A DNA stretch of 64,000 nucleotides from Bacteroidia bacterium. GTDB lineage: Bacteria > Bacteroidota > Bacteroidia > J057. The stretch spans positions 4,712,001 to 4,776,000 of the forward strand of contig JAWPMV010000001.1 in NCBI GenBank assembly GCA_033391075.1. The letters are read 5' to 3'. The notes under the pieces are model-generated. The model made no database searches. It saw nothing but the letters and a program-made list of their open reading frames with translations, and was not told the origin of the DNA. Positions 53,901 to 62,956 of the stretch are shown in pieces. The translations under genes were made by a program, and so were the position numbers. Each line of letters begins with the position of its first letter. Within the stretch, counting starts at the first letter, position 1.

Positions 53901-56900
53901 ATGATGAAGAAGATTTACATGCTAATTGCTTTTCTATGTACGGGAATTTTTGCCTACGGGCAAAGTTTGCCTATCGTAGACTTTTCAGGATTTAATGGTT
54001 CCAACCTCTCCACAATCTCCCCTGGATGGAGCGAAGGAGAGGGATTTGCATCTCCAACTGGAACTACTTCGCAATGGGTCAGAGACGACTTTGCGAATGT
54101 GGGTGCAAATGGAGATGCTGCCAAAATTAATTTATATACTACCGGAGATGAAGACTGGATCATAAGCCCAATGTTTACTGTCCAAGCAGGAGCAAAATTG
54201 GAATATGATTTTGCTATTACTGATTTTGCTAACACGAATCCCAGCCAAATGGGTTCTGATGACCTGGTAGAAGTACGGGTTTCAGTCGACGGAGGGCTAA
54301 ATTATTCTGCTTTACGAAGCTACACTGACAGCAGTGTAGTCAGCTCAAGTGGACAACATGAAATTATTCCGCTCGATCAATTCTTGGGGCAAAGCATAAT
54401 TCTTGCTTTTTTCGCCTATGAAGGAACCGTCAATGATCCTGAGGATTATGACGTATTTGTTGACAATATTGCTATAATTAATTCTCCTGTTGATCTCGCA
54501 ACAATTTCCATCAACTCCCCTATTGGTGGAACTTGTTTAAGTTCAACCGAACAAGTATCGGTTAGCCTAAAAAATGCGGGAACCGGCATGCTGGATTTTG
54601 CTGCCAATAATACGGCTCTTACCCTAGATGTAAGCGGGCCAAATTCATTCGTTCTAAATGAATCTTTGACTTCCGGGACCTTAATGCCTAATGCGACCCT
54701 GGATGTTGTCTTCGGATCTACTGGAGATTTCTCTGCTGCAGGAGTTTATACACTTCGCATCTATTCCAGCTATCCAAATGATCCGGTAACGTCCAATGAT
54801 ACCCTGGTCGTTAATGTAATATCTTCTCCCCTATTTACCGGTCCTGTTTTAGAGGATTTTGAAACTTTTGTTGATGATGGAAATTCTGTTGGGAATGGGA
54901 CAGGTTTGATGAATGGATGGGTCAATGATCCCCTTGGACCTAGCGATAATTACAACTGGTCTGTGAAAACGGGCGGTCCTACAGGTTCTTCTAATACAGG
55001 TCCTGATCAGGATCATACGACAGGAGCAGGAACCTATATGTATACTGAAGCGAGTGAAGGAAGCACCGGAGATCAAACTACCCTAATCAGTCCTTGCCTG
55101 GATGCAAGTGGAATGACTAACCCTGGACTTTCCTTCTGGTATTATATGTATGGTTCTACCATTGGTACACTTGAAGCATATATTATCGACGCTACGGGAA
55201 CAGAAACGCTCGTTTTCTCTGTACAAGGCCAACAGCAAGGTTCAGGAGGACTTGCATGGCTTCAATCAGTAAGCAATCTGGCAGGATTTAGCGGCCCCAT
55301 ACAAGTTAAGTTTGTAGCAACCAGGGGTACAAGCTTTAGTGGAGATATTGCTCTGGATGATGTTTCTTTATTTGAGTTGCCAACAACCAATATGGAAATG
55401 ACCCGGATCGTAAGTCCAAACGGAACTGCCTGCTACGGTTCTGCAGAAGTCGTTTCGGTAGAAGTAACCAATAAGGGACTGGCTACCCTTGATTTCGCTA
55501 GTTCGAATATGGATATCAATGTATCCTTAAACGGAGTGCCCACTTTCTCCACGACCCTAAGTACAGGAATGCTCGAAGTAGATTCCAGTTTGATCGTGCA
55601 GGTGAGCAATGCAGCAGATTTGTCTGTACCCGGAAACTATGACTTGTTGGCCTCTCTCTCGATTGCTGATGATGGAAGTTTATTGAATGATACAGCCAGA
55701 GCAAGTGCTACAACTCCACAAGGAAGCAATGCACCCCTCCTGGAAGATATGGAAAGCTTTACAGCAGGAAGTCCAGGTACCATCCTGAACGGTTGGTTGA
55801 ATTCAACGGATGATGATGGAGACTGGTTTGTTGAATCAGACGGTACTACCAATTCCTCTGATACAGGCCCTCTCGATGACCATACCCCAAATGGTTCTTT
55901 GTATATGTATTATGAAGCAACCAATGGGAATACAGGAGATGTTTCCGAACTGACAAGTCCTTGTATCGACCTAAGTGCACTGGCCAATCCAAGATTATCT
56001 TTTTGGTACCACATGCACGGTGAGGACATGGGTACATTGGAAGTATTTGCACAGGGAGCCTCAGGACGAAGTCTTCTTTTTTCTATTAGTGGAGAGCAAC
56101 AAGCTGAAGAAACTGATCCCTGGTTAGAAGCACAGGCATCTCTGGCTGGATTGGGAAATACGGTTCAGCTAATCTTCAGATCAACTAGAGGAAGTGATTT
56201 TACTTCTGATATCGCTATAGATGATATTGAAATCTTTGACTTTGCTCCGATTGATTTGGCCTTGATCGCTATTTCTCCCAATAGCCTGACTTGTGCTGAT
56301 AGCAATGCTACCGTTAGCATTACTCTGGAAAATGCAGGATCAGACAGCCTTGATCTGGCAGCGAATCCCGTAAGCATTGATCTGGAAGTTACCGGCGGAG
56401 CTGCTCCTCAAACTTTCTCTGGAACCCTCAATAGCGGAGGCTTATTGAGTGGTCAAACTGCAGTTCTCGATATTTCAGGAGTAAATCTTGAAGGAAATAC
56501 CAATTACAGCCTTAGCGCTGTTGTAGCTCCTTTCAGCGGAAATAATAATGCAACTAATGATACGATACAAGCGGATGTAACCGTTGTCCCTGCCGTAAAC
56601 ACTTTCCCCTATACCGAAGGATTTGAAAATGGTGCTGGAGGATGGACCACTTCTGGTGTAAACAATAGCTGGCAATTGGGAGTACCCGCCAATACCCTCA
56701 TCAATGCAGCAGCAGGCGGTACAATGGCCTGGGTCACCAATTTGGAAGGAGATTATAATCTAAATGAGAATTCTGAAGTTACCAGCCCTTGTTTTAACCT
56801 AAGCAATGCCCCTATGGGAACAGTGCTCGCCCTAAGTATTTACTGGGATGCAGAGACAAGTTTTGATGGAGCAGTTTTACAGTATTCTACAGATCTGGGT

Positions 56901-58592
56901 GCCAACTGGACGAATCTCGGAAATGAAGATGACCCCAATAATTGGTTCAATGACGGTACCATTTCCGGTAATCCCGGAGGTCAACAGACAGGTTGGACAG
57001 GAACAGGTAGTAGTTCATCCGGTCAATGGTTGAGAGCCATTCAGCCGTTGGATTCTACTCTCCTTGGACAAACTTCAGTATTATTCCGCGTAGCATTTGG
57101 ATCTGACTTCAGTGTTACGGATGAAGGTTTCGGTTTTGATGACTTCACCCTGGGAGTTCCTCCTATGGTTTCCCTGGGAGCTGATGACACCCTGTGTATA
57201 GGTGCAATCTTGGATGCTGGCCCAGGTGCTTCTTACCTATGGAGTACTGGCGAAACTACACGCATGATTAGCGTTCAAAATGATAGCGCTCGCGTATTGG
57301 TTCAGGATTATAGTGTAGTAGTTACCGACTCACTCGGACTGAGTGGTACAGATACCGTAACCATCACGATCAATGCTGGCCTACCAACAGTAGATGCAGT
57401 GGTCGTAGTTGACAGTCTCTGTTTTGGAGACCAAACGGGACAAATCAATGCAAATGCAAGTAGCGTAAATGGACCGATCGCTTCTTATATGTGGAATACG
57501 ACTCCTACTCAGGATTCGATTTCTGCTGTAGGCCTGATTGGTGGCACCTATATCGTTACAGTTGCTGATAGTCTTGGCTGTACAGCAAGTGATACAGCTA
57601 GCATTGTTGAACTTCCTCAGATTCTCGTAGCCCTTGATACCATTGTGAATGTTGTATGTAATGGAGATTCTACAGGATCGATATCTATTAGTGTAAGCGG
57701 TGGAGTGGCCCCATATAGTTTCTTATGGAGCAATGGTGCCGACATGGAAGATATCAATGGCCTACCTGCAGGTGATTATACAGGTACCATTACGGATGCA
57801 GAAGGATGTATCCTGACTTCTCCTAATTTGACTGTATCAGAGTCTGAGCCGATTCTTGTTGTTGTTGACAGCTTGATAAATCCAGCTTGTGATGGAGATT
57901 CAACAGGCGGCATCTTTATTTCGGTTAGCGGTGGAAATGGAGGTCCCTATACCTTCGCCTGGAGTAATGGAGACAGTACCGAAGACCTGAGTGGAATTCC
58001 CGCCGGTTCATATACAGGAATGATTACGGATGCAGAAGGATGTAGCGTTGAAGCTACTGTTGAGCTTTTGGCTTCTCCTGGAAGCCCTGTAGCTTCCTTC
58101 ACATTTGAATCAGCAGGTTCTATTATAGGATTTACCAATACGTCTAGCGGCGTGGATAGCAGTACTACTTATGCCTGGGACTTTGGAGATGGTGCTACTG
58201 ATAGCATTGCAAATCCGGCACACTTTTATAACAGCAATGATACTTTCATTGTCAGTTTAACAGTTACCAATGGATGTGGAAGTTCAACAGCCACAGACAC
58301 TATATTTATCACTACTGTAGGGATAGAAGAAGACATGCTAAACAATGTCAGCATCTATCCGAATCCGAATCGGGGAGAATTTGAAGTATCCTTTGAGAAT
58401 CTTGATTTGGAAGATTTGCGTTTAACCCTCATTTCTATTGATGGAAAGCAGGTGTACACCAAAGAAGTAGGTCGTATAATGGGCAATTACACCGAAGCCA
58501 TTAAGCTTCCTTCTACCCTGGCAAGAGGCATCTATGTCTTGCAAATCCAGAGCGATGAAGCCCTTGTTTACAAACGCATCAGACTCGAATAA
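53901..58592 (+). CDS. Very large secreted MAM/SprB-repeat/PKD protein with T9SS type A signal
   Basis: 1563 residues. A signal peptide (to ~AYGQ) is followed by a choice-of-anchor-J-like jelly-roll (~25-195; DEDWIISPMF), and then two MAM-like domains (~317-492 and ~614-780; each with LSFWYxMxG, GTLExxxxxAxG and a DIAxDD end). A third jelly-roll lies at ~903-1085 (PYTEGFENGAGGW). CARDB-like strands separate them. Residues ~1157-1390 hold three SprB-type repeats (CNGDSTGSISISVSGG and YTGTITDAEGC patterns), then a PKD domain (~1392-1470; YAWDFGDG) and a type A sorting domain (YPNPNRGEFEVSF, LISIDGKQVY, LARGIYVL). It is probably a surface adhesin or matrix protein; no catalytic residues were recognised. 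Confidence 0.88.
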   Translation: MMKKIYMLIAFLCTGIFAYGQSLPIVDFSGFNGSNLSTISPGWSEGEGFASPTGTTSQWVRDDFANVGANGDAAKINLYTTGDEDWIISPMFTVQAGAKLEYDFAITDFANTNPSQMGSDDLVEVRVSVDGGLNYSALRSYTDSSVVSSSGQHEIIPLDQFLGQSIILAFFAYEGTVNDPEDYDVFVDNIAIINSPVDLATISINSPIGGTCLSSTEQVSVSLKNAGTGMLDFAANNTALTLDVSGPNSFVLNESLTSGTLMPNATLDVVFGSTGDFSAAGVYTLRIYSSYPNDPVTSNDTLVVNVISSPLFTGPVLEDFETFVDDGNSVGNGTGLMNGWVNDPLGPSDNYNWSVKTGGPTGSSNTGPDQDHTTGAGTYMYTEASEGSTGDQTTLISPCLDASGMTNPGLSFWYYMYGSTIGTLEAYIIDATGTETLVFSVQGQQQGSGGLAWLQSVSNLAGFSGPIQVKFVATRGTSFSGDIALDDVSLFELPTTNMEMTRIVSPNGTACYGSAEVVSVEVTNKGLATLDFASSNMDINVSLNGVPTFSTTLSTGMLEVDSSLIVQVSNAADLSVPGNYDLLASLSIADDGSLLNDTARASATTPQGSNAPLLEDMESFTAGSPGTILNGWLNSTDDDGDWFVESDGTTNSSDTGPLDDHTPNGSLYMYYEATNGNTGDVSELTSPCIDLSALANPRLSFWYHMHGEDMGTLEVFAQGASGRSLLFSISGEQQAEETDPWLEAQASLAGLGNTVQLIFRSTRGSDFTSDIAIDDIEIFDFAPIDLALIAISPNSLTCADSNATVSITLENAGSDSLDLAANPVSIDLEVTGGAAPQTFSGTLNSGGLLSGQTAVLDISGVNLEGNTNYSLSAVVAPFSGNNNATNDTIQADVTVVPAVNTFPYTEGFENGAGGWTTSGVNNSWQLGVPANTLINAAAGGTMAWVTNLEGDYNLNENSEVTSPCFNLSNAPMGTVLALSIYWDAETSFDGAVLQYSTDLGANWTNLGNEDDPNNWFNDGTISGNPGGQQTGWTGTGSSSSGQWLRAIQPLDSTLLGQTSVLFRVAFGSDFSVTDEGFGFDDFTLGVPPMVSLGADDTLCIGAILDAGPGASYLWSTGETTRMISVQNDSARVLVQDYSVVVTDSLGLSGTDTVTITINAGLPTVDAVVVVDSLCFGDQTGQINANASSVNGPIASYMWNTTPTQDSISAVGLIGGTYIVTVADSLGCTASDTASIVELPQILVALDTIVNVVCNGDSTGSISISVSGGVAPYSFLWSNGADMEDINGLPAGDYTGTITDAEGCILTSPNLTVSESEPILVVVDSLINPACDGDSTGGIFISVSGGNGGPYTFAWSNGDSTEDLSGIPAGSYTGMITDAEGCSVEATVELLASPGSPVASFTFESAGSIIGFTNTSSGVDSSTTYAWDFGDGATDSIANPAHFYNSNDTFIVSLTVTNGCGSSTATDTIFITTVGIEEDMLNNVSIYPNPNRGEFEVSFENLDLEDLRLTLISIDGKQVYTKEVGRIMGNYTEAIKLPSTLARGIYVLQIQSDEALVYKRIRLE

Positions 58593-58620
58593 TTTCCCGA
58601 TTAACTTCTGGATATATACA

Positions 58621-58653
58621 AAAAAAGTCTCTCCCGAATGGGAGAGACTTTTT
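58621..58653 (+). terminator. Terminator after the MAM/SprB-repeat gene
   Basis: AAAAAGTCTCTCCC and GGGAGAGACTTTTT form a perfect stem with a GAAT loop. Confidence 0.93.
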
Positions 58654-58862
58654 CATTTTCCCGAAATAGAAAATATCCTGAGTCGAAGGCCGTTATATAG
58701 ATACCTACCCGATTTCCCCTAACAATCCTCGTCTACATTGGTCCTCTTCATGGAAACACTTTATCAAAAGTGCTTAGCCCTAATTATGCTTAGGGAGAAG
58801 AGATATATACAAGTTGAAAACAAAAAAAGAACACAATAGTAGTATTAATTGGTTTTTTCGAT

Positions 58863-58884
58863 GCCCTCTGCTGGAACAGAGGGC
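58863..58884 (+). promoter_or_regulatory. Hairpin upstream of the Fur-family gene
   Basis: GCCCTCTG and CAGAGGGC are perfect 8-bp arms with a 6-nt loop, followed by TTTCTC. It sits 30 bp upstream of the -7 box, so it may be a weak terminator or part of regulation; the role is unproven. Confidence 0.35.
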
Positions 58885-58914
58885 TTTCTCTTTCTCACTT
58901 TATATGAAAATCCC

Positions 58915-58922
58915 TATCTTTG
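58915..58922 (+). promoter_or_regulatory. -7 promoter box of the Fur-family gene, nearly leaderless
   Basis: TATCTTTG is an exact TAnnTTTG and ends only 4 bp before the ATG at 58927, so the transcript would be leaderless or have a leader of a few bases. Confidence 0.55.
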
Positions 58923-58926
58923 TCAT

Positions 58927-59349
58927 ATGAGAAGTGCATTGCAAATCCTGTCCAATTATTCCTTAAGAAATACCAGTAGCAGGAAAGATATCCTGGAGGT
59001 TTTTCTAAAGGAGGGGAAGGCACTTAGTCAGAAAAATATCGAAGATACCATGACAGGTGAATGTGATCGGGTTACCATTTATCGCACCCTGTCTACCTTT
59101 ATGGATCGAGGCATTCTTCACAAGGTTCTTGATGATTCTGGCGCGATGAAATATGCCCTCTGCGAACCTTCTTGCGGAGAGCATGAAGTTCATCAGCATG
59201 ATCACGTTCATTTTAAATGCAATTCCTGTAGCAAAACTACTTGCATCAATGACACTCATTATCCCTCTCCCAAACTTCCAGAGGGCTACCGCATGGAGGA
59301 AATAAATATTTTGATTCAGGGGACTTGCCCGACTTGTGCCGCAAAGTAG
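58927..59349 (+). CDS. Fur-family metal-responsive transcriptional regulator
   Basis: The ATG at 58927 (MRSALQILSNYSLRNTSSRKDIL) is used; the longer ORF would extend through the promoter. The 140 residues contain a winged-helix domain (RVTIYRTLSTFMDRGILHKV) and a metal domain with HQHDHVHFKCNSC (CxxC at 98-101) and CPTC (134-137), a structural zinc site. Its short length and lack of a C-terminal His cluster do not settle whether it is Fur, Zur or PerR. It is convergent with ispH with only 3 bp between stop codons. IspH is an Fe-S enzyme, so metal-linked regulation is conceivable but unproven. Confidence 0.88.
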   Translation: MRSALQILSNYSLRNTSSRKDILEVFLKEGKALSQKNIEDTMTGECDRVTIYRTLSTFMDRGILHKVLDDSGAMKYALCEPSCGEHEVHQHDHVHFKCNSCSKTTCINDTHYPSPKLPEGYRMEEINILIQGTCPTCAAK

Positions 59350-59352
59350 TTT

Positions 59353-60618
59353 TTACTTTACAGCTACCACATTTTTCTGATATCCCTCCAGAATTTCTTC
59401 CAGGGTTTTCAATCCTTTAAAGTTTTCAAGCAAACGCAATAGCACGCGTTCCACAATGGAATCCGGACATGAGGCTCCACTTGTCAGGAGGATATTTACC
59501 TGGTCCTTTTTCGGAAGGAAGTTAGTAATTACCTGCTCTTCATGAGAACGGAAATCATAATGCCTGATCCGGTTTCGGCTAAGGATATCCCGTTCGGAAG
59601 CAATAAAATAAGTCGGTAGTTGTTCCTCACATAACTCAACCAAATGGGACGTATTGGAGCTATTCCTTCCTCCAATCACAATGGCAAGATCGGCAGGATG
59701 ATCCAGCAATCTTTGAGTAGCACTCTGATTATTTTTTGTGGCGTAACAAAGAGTATCGCGGGTATTGGCGATATGCTGACTGAGCTCCTCTTCGCCAAAT
59801 TTTTCTCTGAATATTTGTTTAAAGTGATCCGATATTGCTGCCGTTTCTGTAGCTAACATGGTCGTTTGATTTACGACCGCTACACGTTCCAGGTGTTTTG
59901 CCGGATCAAATCCCTCGGAAAACTTTCCCTCGAAAAAATGATAAAACTCTTCTGATTTTCTCTTCCCTCTGACAATATCGCTCAGGATCTCCGCCTCTTT
60001 CATATCTTTAACCACTACCGTAGGGGCATACACCCGGCTATGAGACAAAGTTGAAAGCGTTTCTTCATGGCGAAACTTTCCATGAATTATGATGCTATAA
60101 CCTTGCTCCCCAAGCTCTCTGGCCCGAAACCAGACATTTTCCACAAAACGGCAGGTGGCATTCCATTTTTCCAGGCAGACTCCCCGACTTTTGAGTTGGT
60201 TCATATCTTCCAGCGTTGTACCAAAAGCAGGGATGATCACAATATCCTCTGCCTTGATTTCCTTCCAGGGAATCAATTGTTTCCCTTTGGCTGTTTTGAT
60301 AAATCCCAGCCCTCTGGCTTTCAAGTCATCATTTACAAAAGGATTGTGTATCAGTTCACTGATCATATACACCCGCTTGTCGGGATGCGTTGCCAAAGCT
60401 TCATAGGCGACCTCTATGGCATTCTCCACTCCTTTACAAAAACCAAAATGCCGCGCTATCCGAAAACTGGCCGGACCAAAATCTAGTTCAAAAGGCATCA
60501 ATCGGTCCTGATGGTAAGGACTTTGCTTGAGGGTGGAAAATATGCTATTCCGATACAGATCAGAATATTTACCAAGGTCATACTGCTTTTTGAAATTTCG
60601 GGATTTGAATTTTCGCAT
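59353..60618 (-). CDS. ispH: 4-hydroxy-3-methylbut-2-enyl diphosphate reductase, long form
   Basis: 421 residues, longer than the ~310 of the common form and similar to the cyanobacterial/plant type. Three cysteines for the [4Fe-4S] cluster are present: FGFCKGVENAI (Cys61), ATCRFV and GASCPDSIVERVL near the C-terminus. VVNQTTMLATETAAI and IGGRNSSNTSHLVELC are further IspH motifs. It reduces HMBPP to IPP and DMAPP, the last step of the MEP pathway, after IspG encoded at 35.6 kb. An N-terminal extension of ~50 residues precedes the core. Convergent with the Fur-family gene. Confidence 0.94.
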   Translation of the reverse strand: MRKFKSRNFKKQYDLGKYSDLYRNSIFSTLKQSPYHQDRLMPFELDFGPASFRIARHFGFCKGVENAIEVAYEALATHPDKRVYMISELIHNPFVNDDLKARGLGFIKTAKGKQLIPWKEIKAEDIVIIPAFGTTLEDMNQLKSRGVCLEKWNATCRFVENVWFRARELGEQGYSIIIHGKFRHEETLSTLSHSRVYAPTVVVKDMKEAEILSDIVRGKRKSEEFYHFFEGKFSEGFDPAKHLERVAVVNQTTMLATETAAISDHFKQIFREKFGEEELSQHIANTRDTLCYATKNNQSATQRLLDHPADLAIVIGGRNSSNTSHLVELCEEQLPTYFIASERDILSRNRIRHYDFRSHEEQVITNFLPKKDQVNILLTSGASCPDSIVERVLLRLLENFKGLKTLEEILEGYQKNVVAVK

Positions 60619-60640
60619 AGCTTTCTAAGGATGTTTTTAT

Positions 60641-60648
60641 CAAACATA
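60641..60648 (-). promoter_or_regulatory. -7 promoter box of ispH
   Basis: On the reverse strand TATGTTTG is an exact TAnnTTTG, 22 bp before the ispH ATG. Confidence 0.5.
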
Positions 60649-60751
60649 TTAACCCTGGAAGGCCTGCGATGTTTACCTATATAGAAAATAAAATATATCC
60701 CGGTCCAGTGGTAAAATAGAGGAAATTACAGAGAAGCCCAAATTATGAATA

Positions 60752-61807
60752 TCAATCCATCGCGTCTATCCAGTTCTTGATAAGCTGAGCTCCTTCTTTG
60801 TGAATAAGTTTCCTGCCAAGTTCAGGCATCATAATACCGGGGTCCTCAGAATTGATGCGATAGTATAAAATAGAGGCATTGGCATCGCCGGGAAGGATAT
60901 CATAATCCCTTTCACCAGAACCTCTTCCCGCTGCTACCGGAGTTTTCATCACACCAAATACCGAGGGATCGTCCTGATGTACATCGAGGAAAAATCCAGA
61001 GGTACTGGCAGGTCCTTTAGAGTTGTGGCAATGGGCACAATTGATGTCCAACCATGCCCGGGCTCTGGCATCAAGATCTCCGGTGGAAGGATCATCCCAA
61101 ACTGCCATGCGAGGAATTTCCTCATGTTCAGGCAAACCACTTAGCCAGCCCATATCTTTCATTTTCTCCAATTGATTTGCGGATCCGCTTTCATACGGAA
61201 ATTCCCCATTCAATTGACGAGCGGAAGGCCCTATCGGCTTCATTTCCCCCTCGTAACTATGACAACCTTTACATTGATTTACATCTGGCATGGCATATTC
61301 CAGCTTTTGCTTTTTACCCGCCTCATTTATCCAGCTGATCTTTTTGCGTGCTCCTGCTACTTCCAAAACTGCATCCGTCTGATCATCATCCCAGTGATAA
61401 GCCAAGGCTTTCCAGCCTTTCTCCTCATGGATCAACAAACGAGTCTCCATCAATTTTCGGCCTTTTTCAGGCTTCCTCGCATCCACAGGATAGTAGAAAG
61501 TTTTTATGATGGTCGTACCCAGAGGAAAGTCAAGCACTTCTTTATCATTGTAAGGGACTTGTACTCCTTCCGGCAATTTTACAAAGCGTAATTTTTCTGC
61601 ATAGTCAGAAAAGAGAGCTGTATTGAGAGAATAGGGCAAAACGCCCTTGGCAGGTTTTTGCTCAGCAATATTCCCTTCGAAAAATCCGTATTCGGAAAGT
61701 TTCATTTTAAGAGGAAGCTCATCTGTTCCCCTAAACATGAGAAAACCGGAAAAAAGAATTGAGAATAAAATTGCCAGGCTGCACCTATACAAAAAGCTAA
61801 TACGCAT
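60752..61807 (-). CDS. Stand-alone SO2930-type diheme cytochrome c
   Basis: The ATG at 61807 (MRISFLYRCSLAILFSILFSG) is chosen because it starts a signal peptide; the longer ORF is not needed. The 351 residues match the diheme module in the two large dehydrogenase fusions: LPYSLNTALFSDYAEKLRFV, FPLGTTIIKTFYYP, then CKGCH and CAHCH heme sites, LDARARAWLDINCAHCHN-type context and IMMPELGRKLIHKEGA. It is exported to the periplasm or cell surface. It may be an electron acceptor or part of an oxidase chain. No dehydrogenase domain is fused or adjacent here. Confidence 0.88.
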   Translation of the reverse strand: MRISFLYRCSLAILFSILFSGFLMFRGTDELPLKMKLSEYGFFEGNIAEQKPAKGVLPYSLNTALFSDYAEKLRFVKLPEGVQVPYNDKEVLDFPLGTTIIKTFYYPVDARKPEKGRKLMETRLLIHEEKGWKALAYHWDDDQTDAVLEVAGARKKISWINEAGKKQKLEYAMPDVNQCKGCHSYEGEMKPIGPSARQLNGEFPYESGSANQLEKMKDMGWLSGLPEHEEIPRMAVWDDPSTGDLDARARAWLDINCAHCHNSKGPASTSGFFLDVHQDDPSVFGVMKTPVAAGRGSGERDYDILPGDANASILYYRINSEDPGIMMPELGRKLIHKEGAQLIKNWIDAMD

Positions 61808-61891
61808 CTTAGGATAATAAATGTTTTTATTCCTAAAGATACGTATTAGCTTTTCTCTATAAAAGATTGCTGAATAAAACTCCAGCAAAGC

Positions 61892-61985
61892 TGTCATTGC
61901 GAGTTCTTCTAAAAGACGAAGCAATCTCCTTGATTCTCAACGGTTAATTTAGTCAAGGGGATTGCTTCACTTCCTTCGCAATGAC
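61892..61985. repeat. REP-like palindromic repeat element
   Basis: TGTCATTGCGAG opens the element and CTTCGCAATGACA closes it. Inner strings GAAGCAATCTCCTTGA and TCAAGGGGATTGCTTC are also inverted. The ~94-bp unit forms a long imperfect hairpin. TCATTGCGAG/GCAATGACA elements of this type are dispersed in many bacterial genomes. It lies between the cytochrome and cysQ genes. Confidence 0.85.
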
Positions 61986-62001
61986 AGACTGTATGAATAT
62001 C

Positions 62002-62796
62002 TTATTCATTCACTTGCCCGAAGACAATGAAATAAGGATTCAGTAAATTTTCTTTGTTGTAGATCATCACTTCTCCACTTTCGGCTTGAATAACTCTGCC
62101 ACCAGCTTCTTCTACGATGATTTGTGCAGATGCAGTATCCCATTCCATAGTAGGTCCCAGGCGAGGATAAATATCTGCTTTCCCTTCTGCAATCAGTACC
62201 AGTTTCAGAGAACTCCCCATAGAAACCGTTTCGGGCTTATCGAACTGCTGGACATAGGCCTCTACTTCCGCAGTCATATGCGAACGTGAGCAGACCAAAC
62301 GCAAAGCGGAATCTTCCATACTGAAGCTATTGGCGTCGATTTTTTCAGCCCTTGCATCTCCTACTTTTACATAGGCGCCCTCTCCTTTGGCCGCGAAGTA
62401 AGTAATATTTTTAACGGGCACATGAACGCAACCCATGATGACTTCATTTCCTTCTACCAAAGCGATATTGACGGTAAACTCCCCATTTCGCTTGATAAAT
62501 TCTTTGGTACCGTCCAAAGGATCGACCAGCCAAAAGCGAGACCATGACTTACGCTCTTCATAAGGAATATCTCTGCCTTCCTCTGAAAGAATAGGAATCT
62601 CAGGACTCATTTCTGTAAGCCGAGCCTCAATTACATTATGTGCAGCTTTGTCGGCCAGGGTAAGGGGAGAATCATCTGCCTTGAAGTCTACACGATCAAA
62701 TTGACTTTCATCATGATAAATCTTCAGGATTTCTTCTCCGGCAATACGAGAAATATCGGTAAGAGCTTTTAGAAAGGTTATGTCTTTTATGTGCAT
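62002..62796 (-). CDS. cysQ: 3'(2'),5'-bisphosphate nucleotidase
   Basis: 264 residues of the inositol-monophosphatase superfamily. Motifs are ILSEEGRDIPYEER, WLVDPLDGTKEFIKRNGEFTVN in sequence order, and EWDTASAQIIVEEAGG for the C-terminal metal site. DGTKEF with the following region is typical of CysQ, which dephosphorylates PAP to AMP and recycles sulfation by-products. A near-consensus -7 box (TACCTTCG on the reverse strand, 62815-62822) lies just upstream of the ATG. The other superfamily member is at 28.8 kb. Confidence 0.92.
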   Translation of the reverse strand: MHIKDITFLKALTDISRIAGEEILKIYHDESQFDRVDFKADDSPLTLADKAAHNVIEARLTEMSPEIPILSEEGRDIPYEERKSWSRFWLVDPLDGTKEFIKRNGEFTVNIALVEGNEVIMGCVHVPVKNITYFAAKGEGAYVKVGDARAEKIDANSFSMEDSALRLVCSRSHMTAEVEAYVQQFDKPETVSMGSSLKLVLIAEGKADIYPRLGPTMEWDTASAQIIVEEAGGRVIQAESGEVMIYNKENLLNPYFIVFGQVNE

Positions 62797-62899
62797 GAAG
62801 CTAAATTAATTGGACGAAGGTAAAGGTTTAGTACTAAAAAAATTCCAGCAATTCACCTGAAATGCAACAAATCCTGACTGGAAGGAAAATAGGACAAAT

Positions 62900-62945
62900 A
62901 AAAAGGCTGGAAAGAGATACAAAATCCTCCTTCCAGCCTTTTTAT
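62900..62945 (-). terminator. Terminator after trxB
   Basis: AAAAAGGCTGGAA and TTCCAGCCTTTTT are perfect 13-bp arms around an 18-nt loop. It works for the reverse-strand trxB transcript, 12 bp past its stop, and is symmetrical enough to act both ways. Confidence 0.88.
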
Positions 62946-62956
62946 TATCTATTTGA

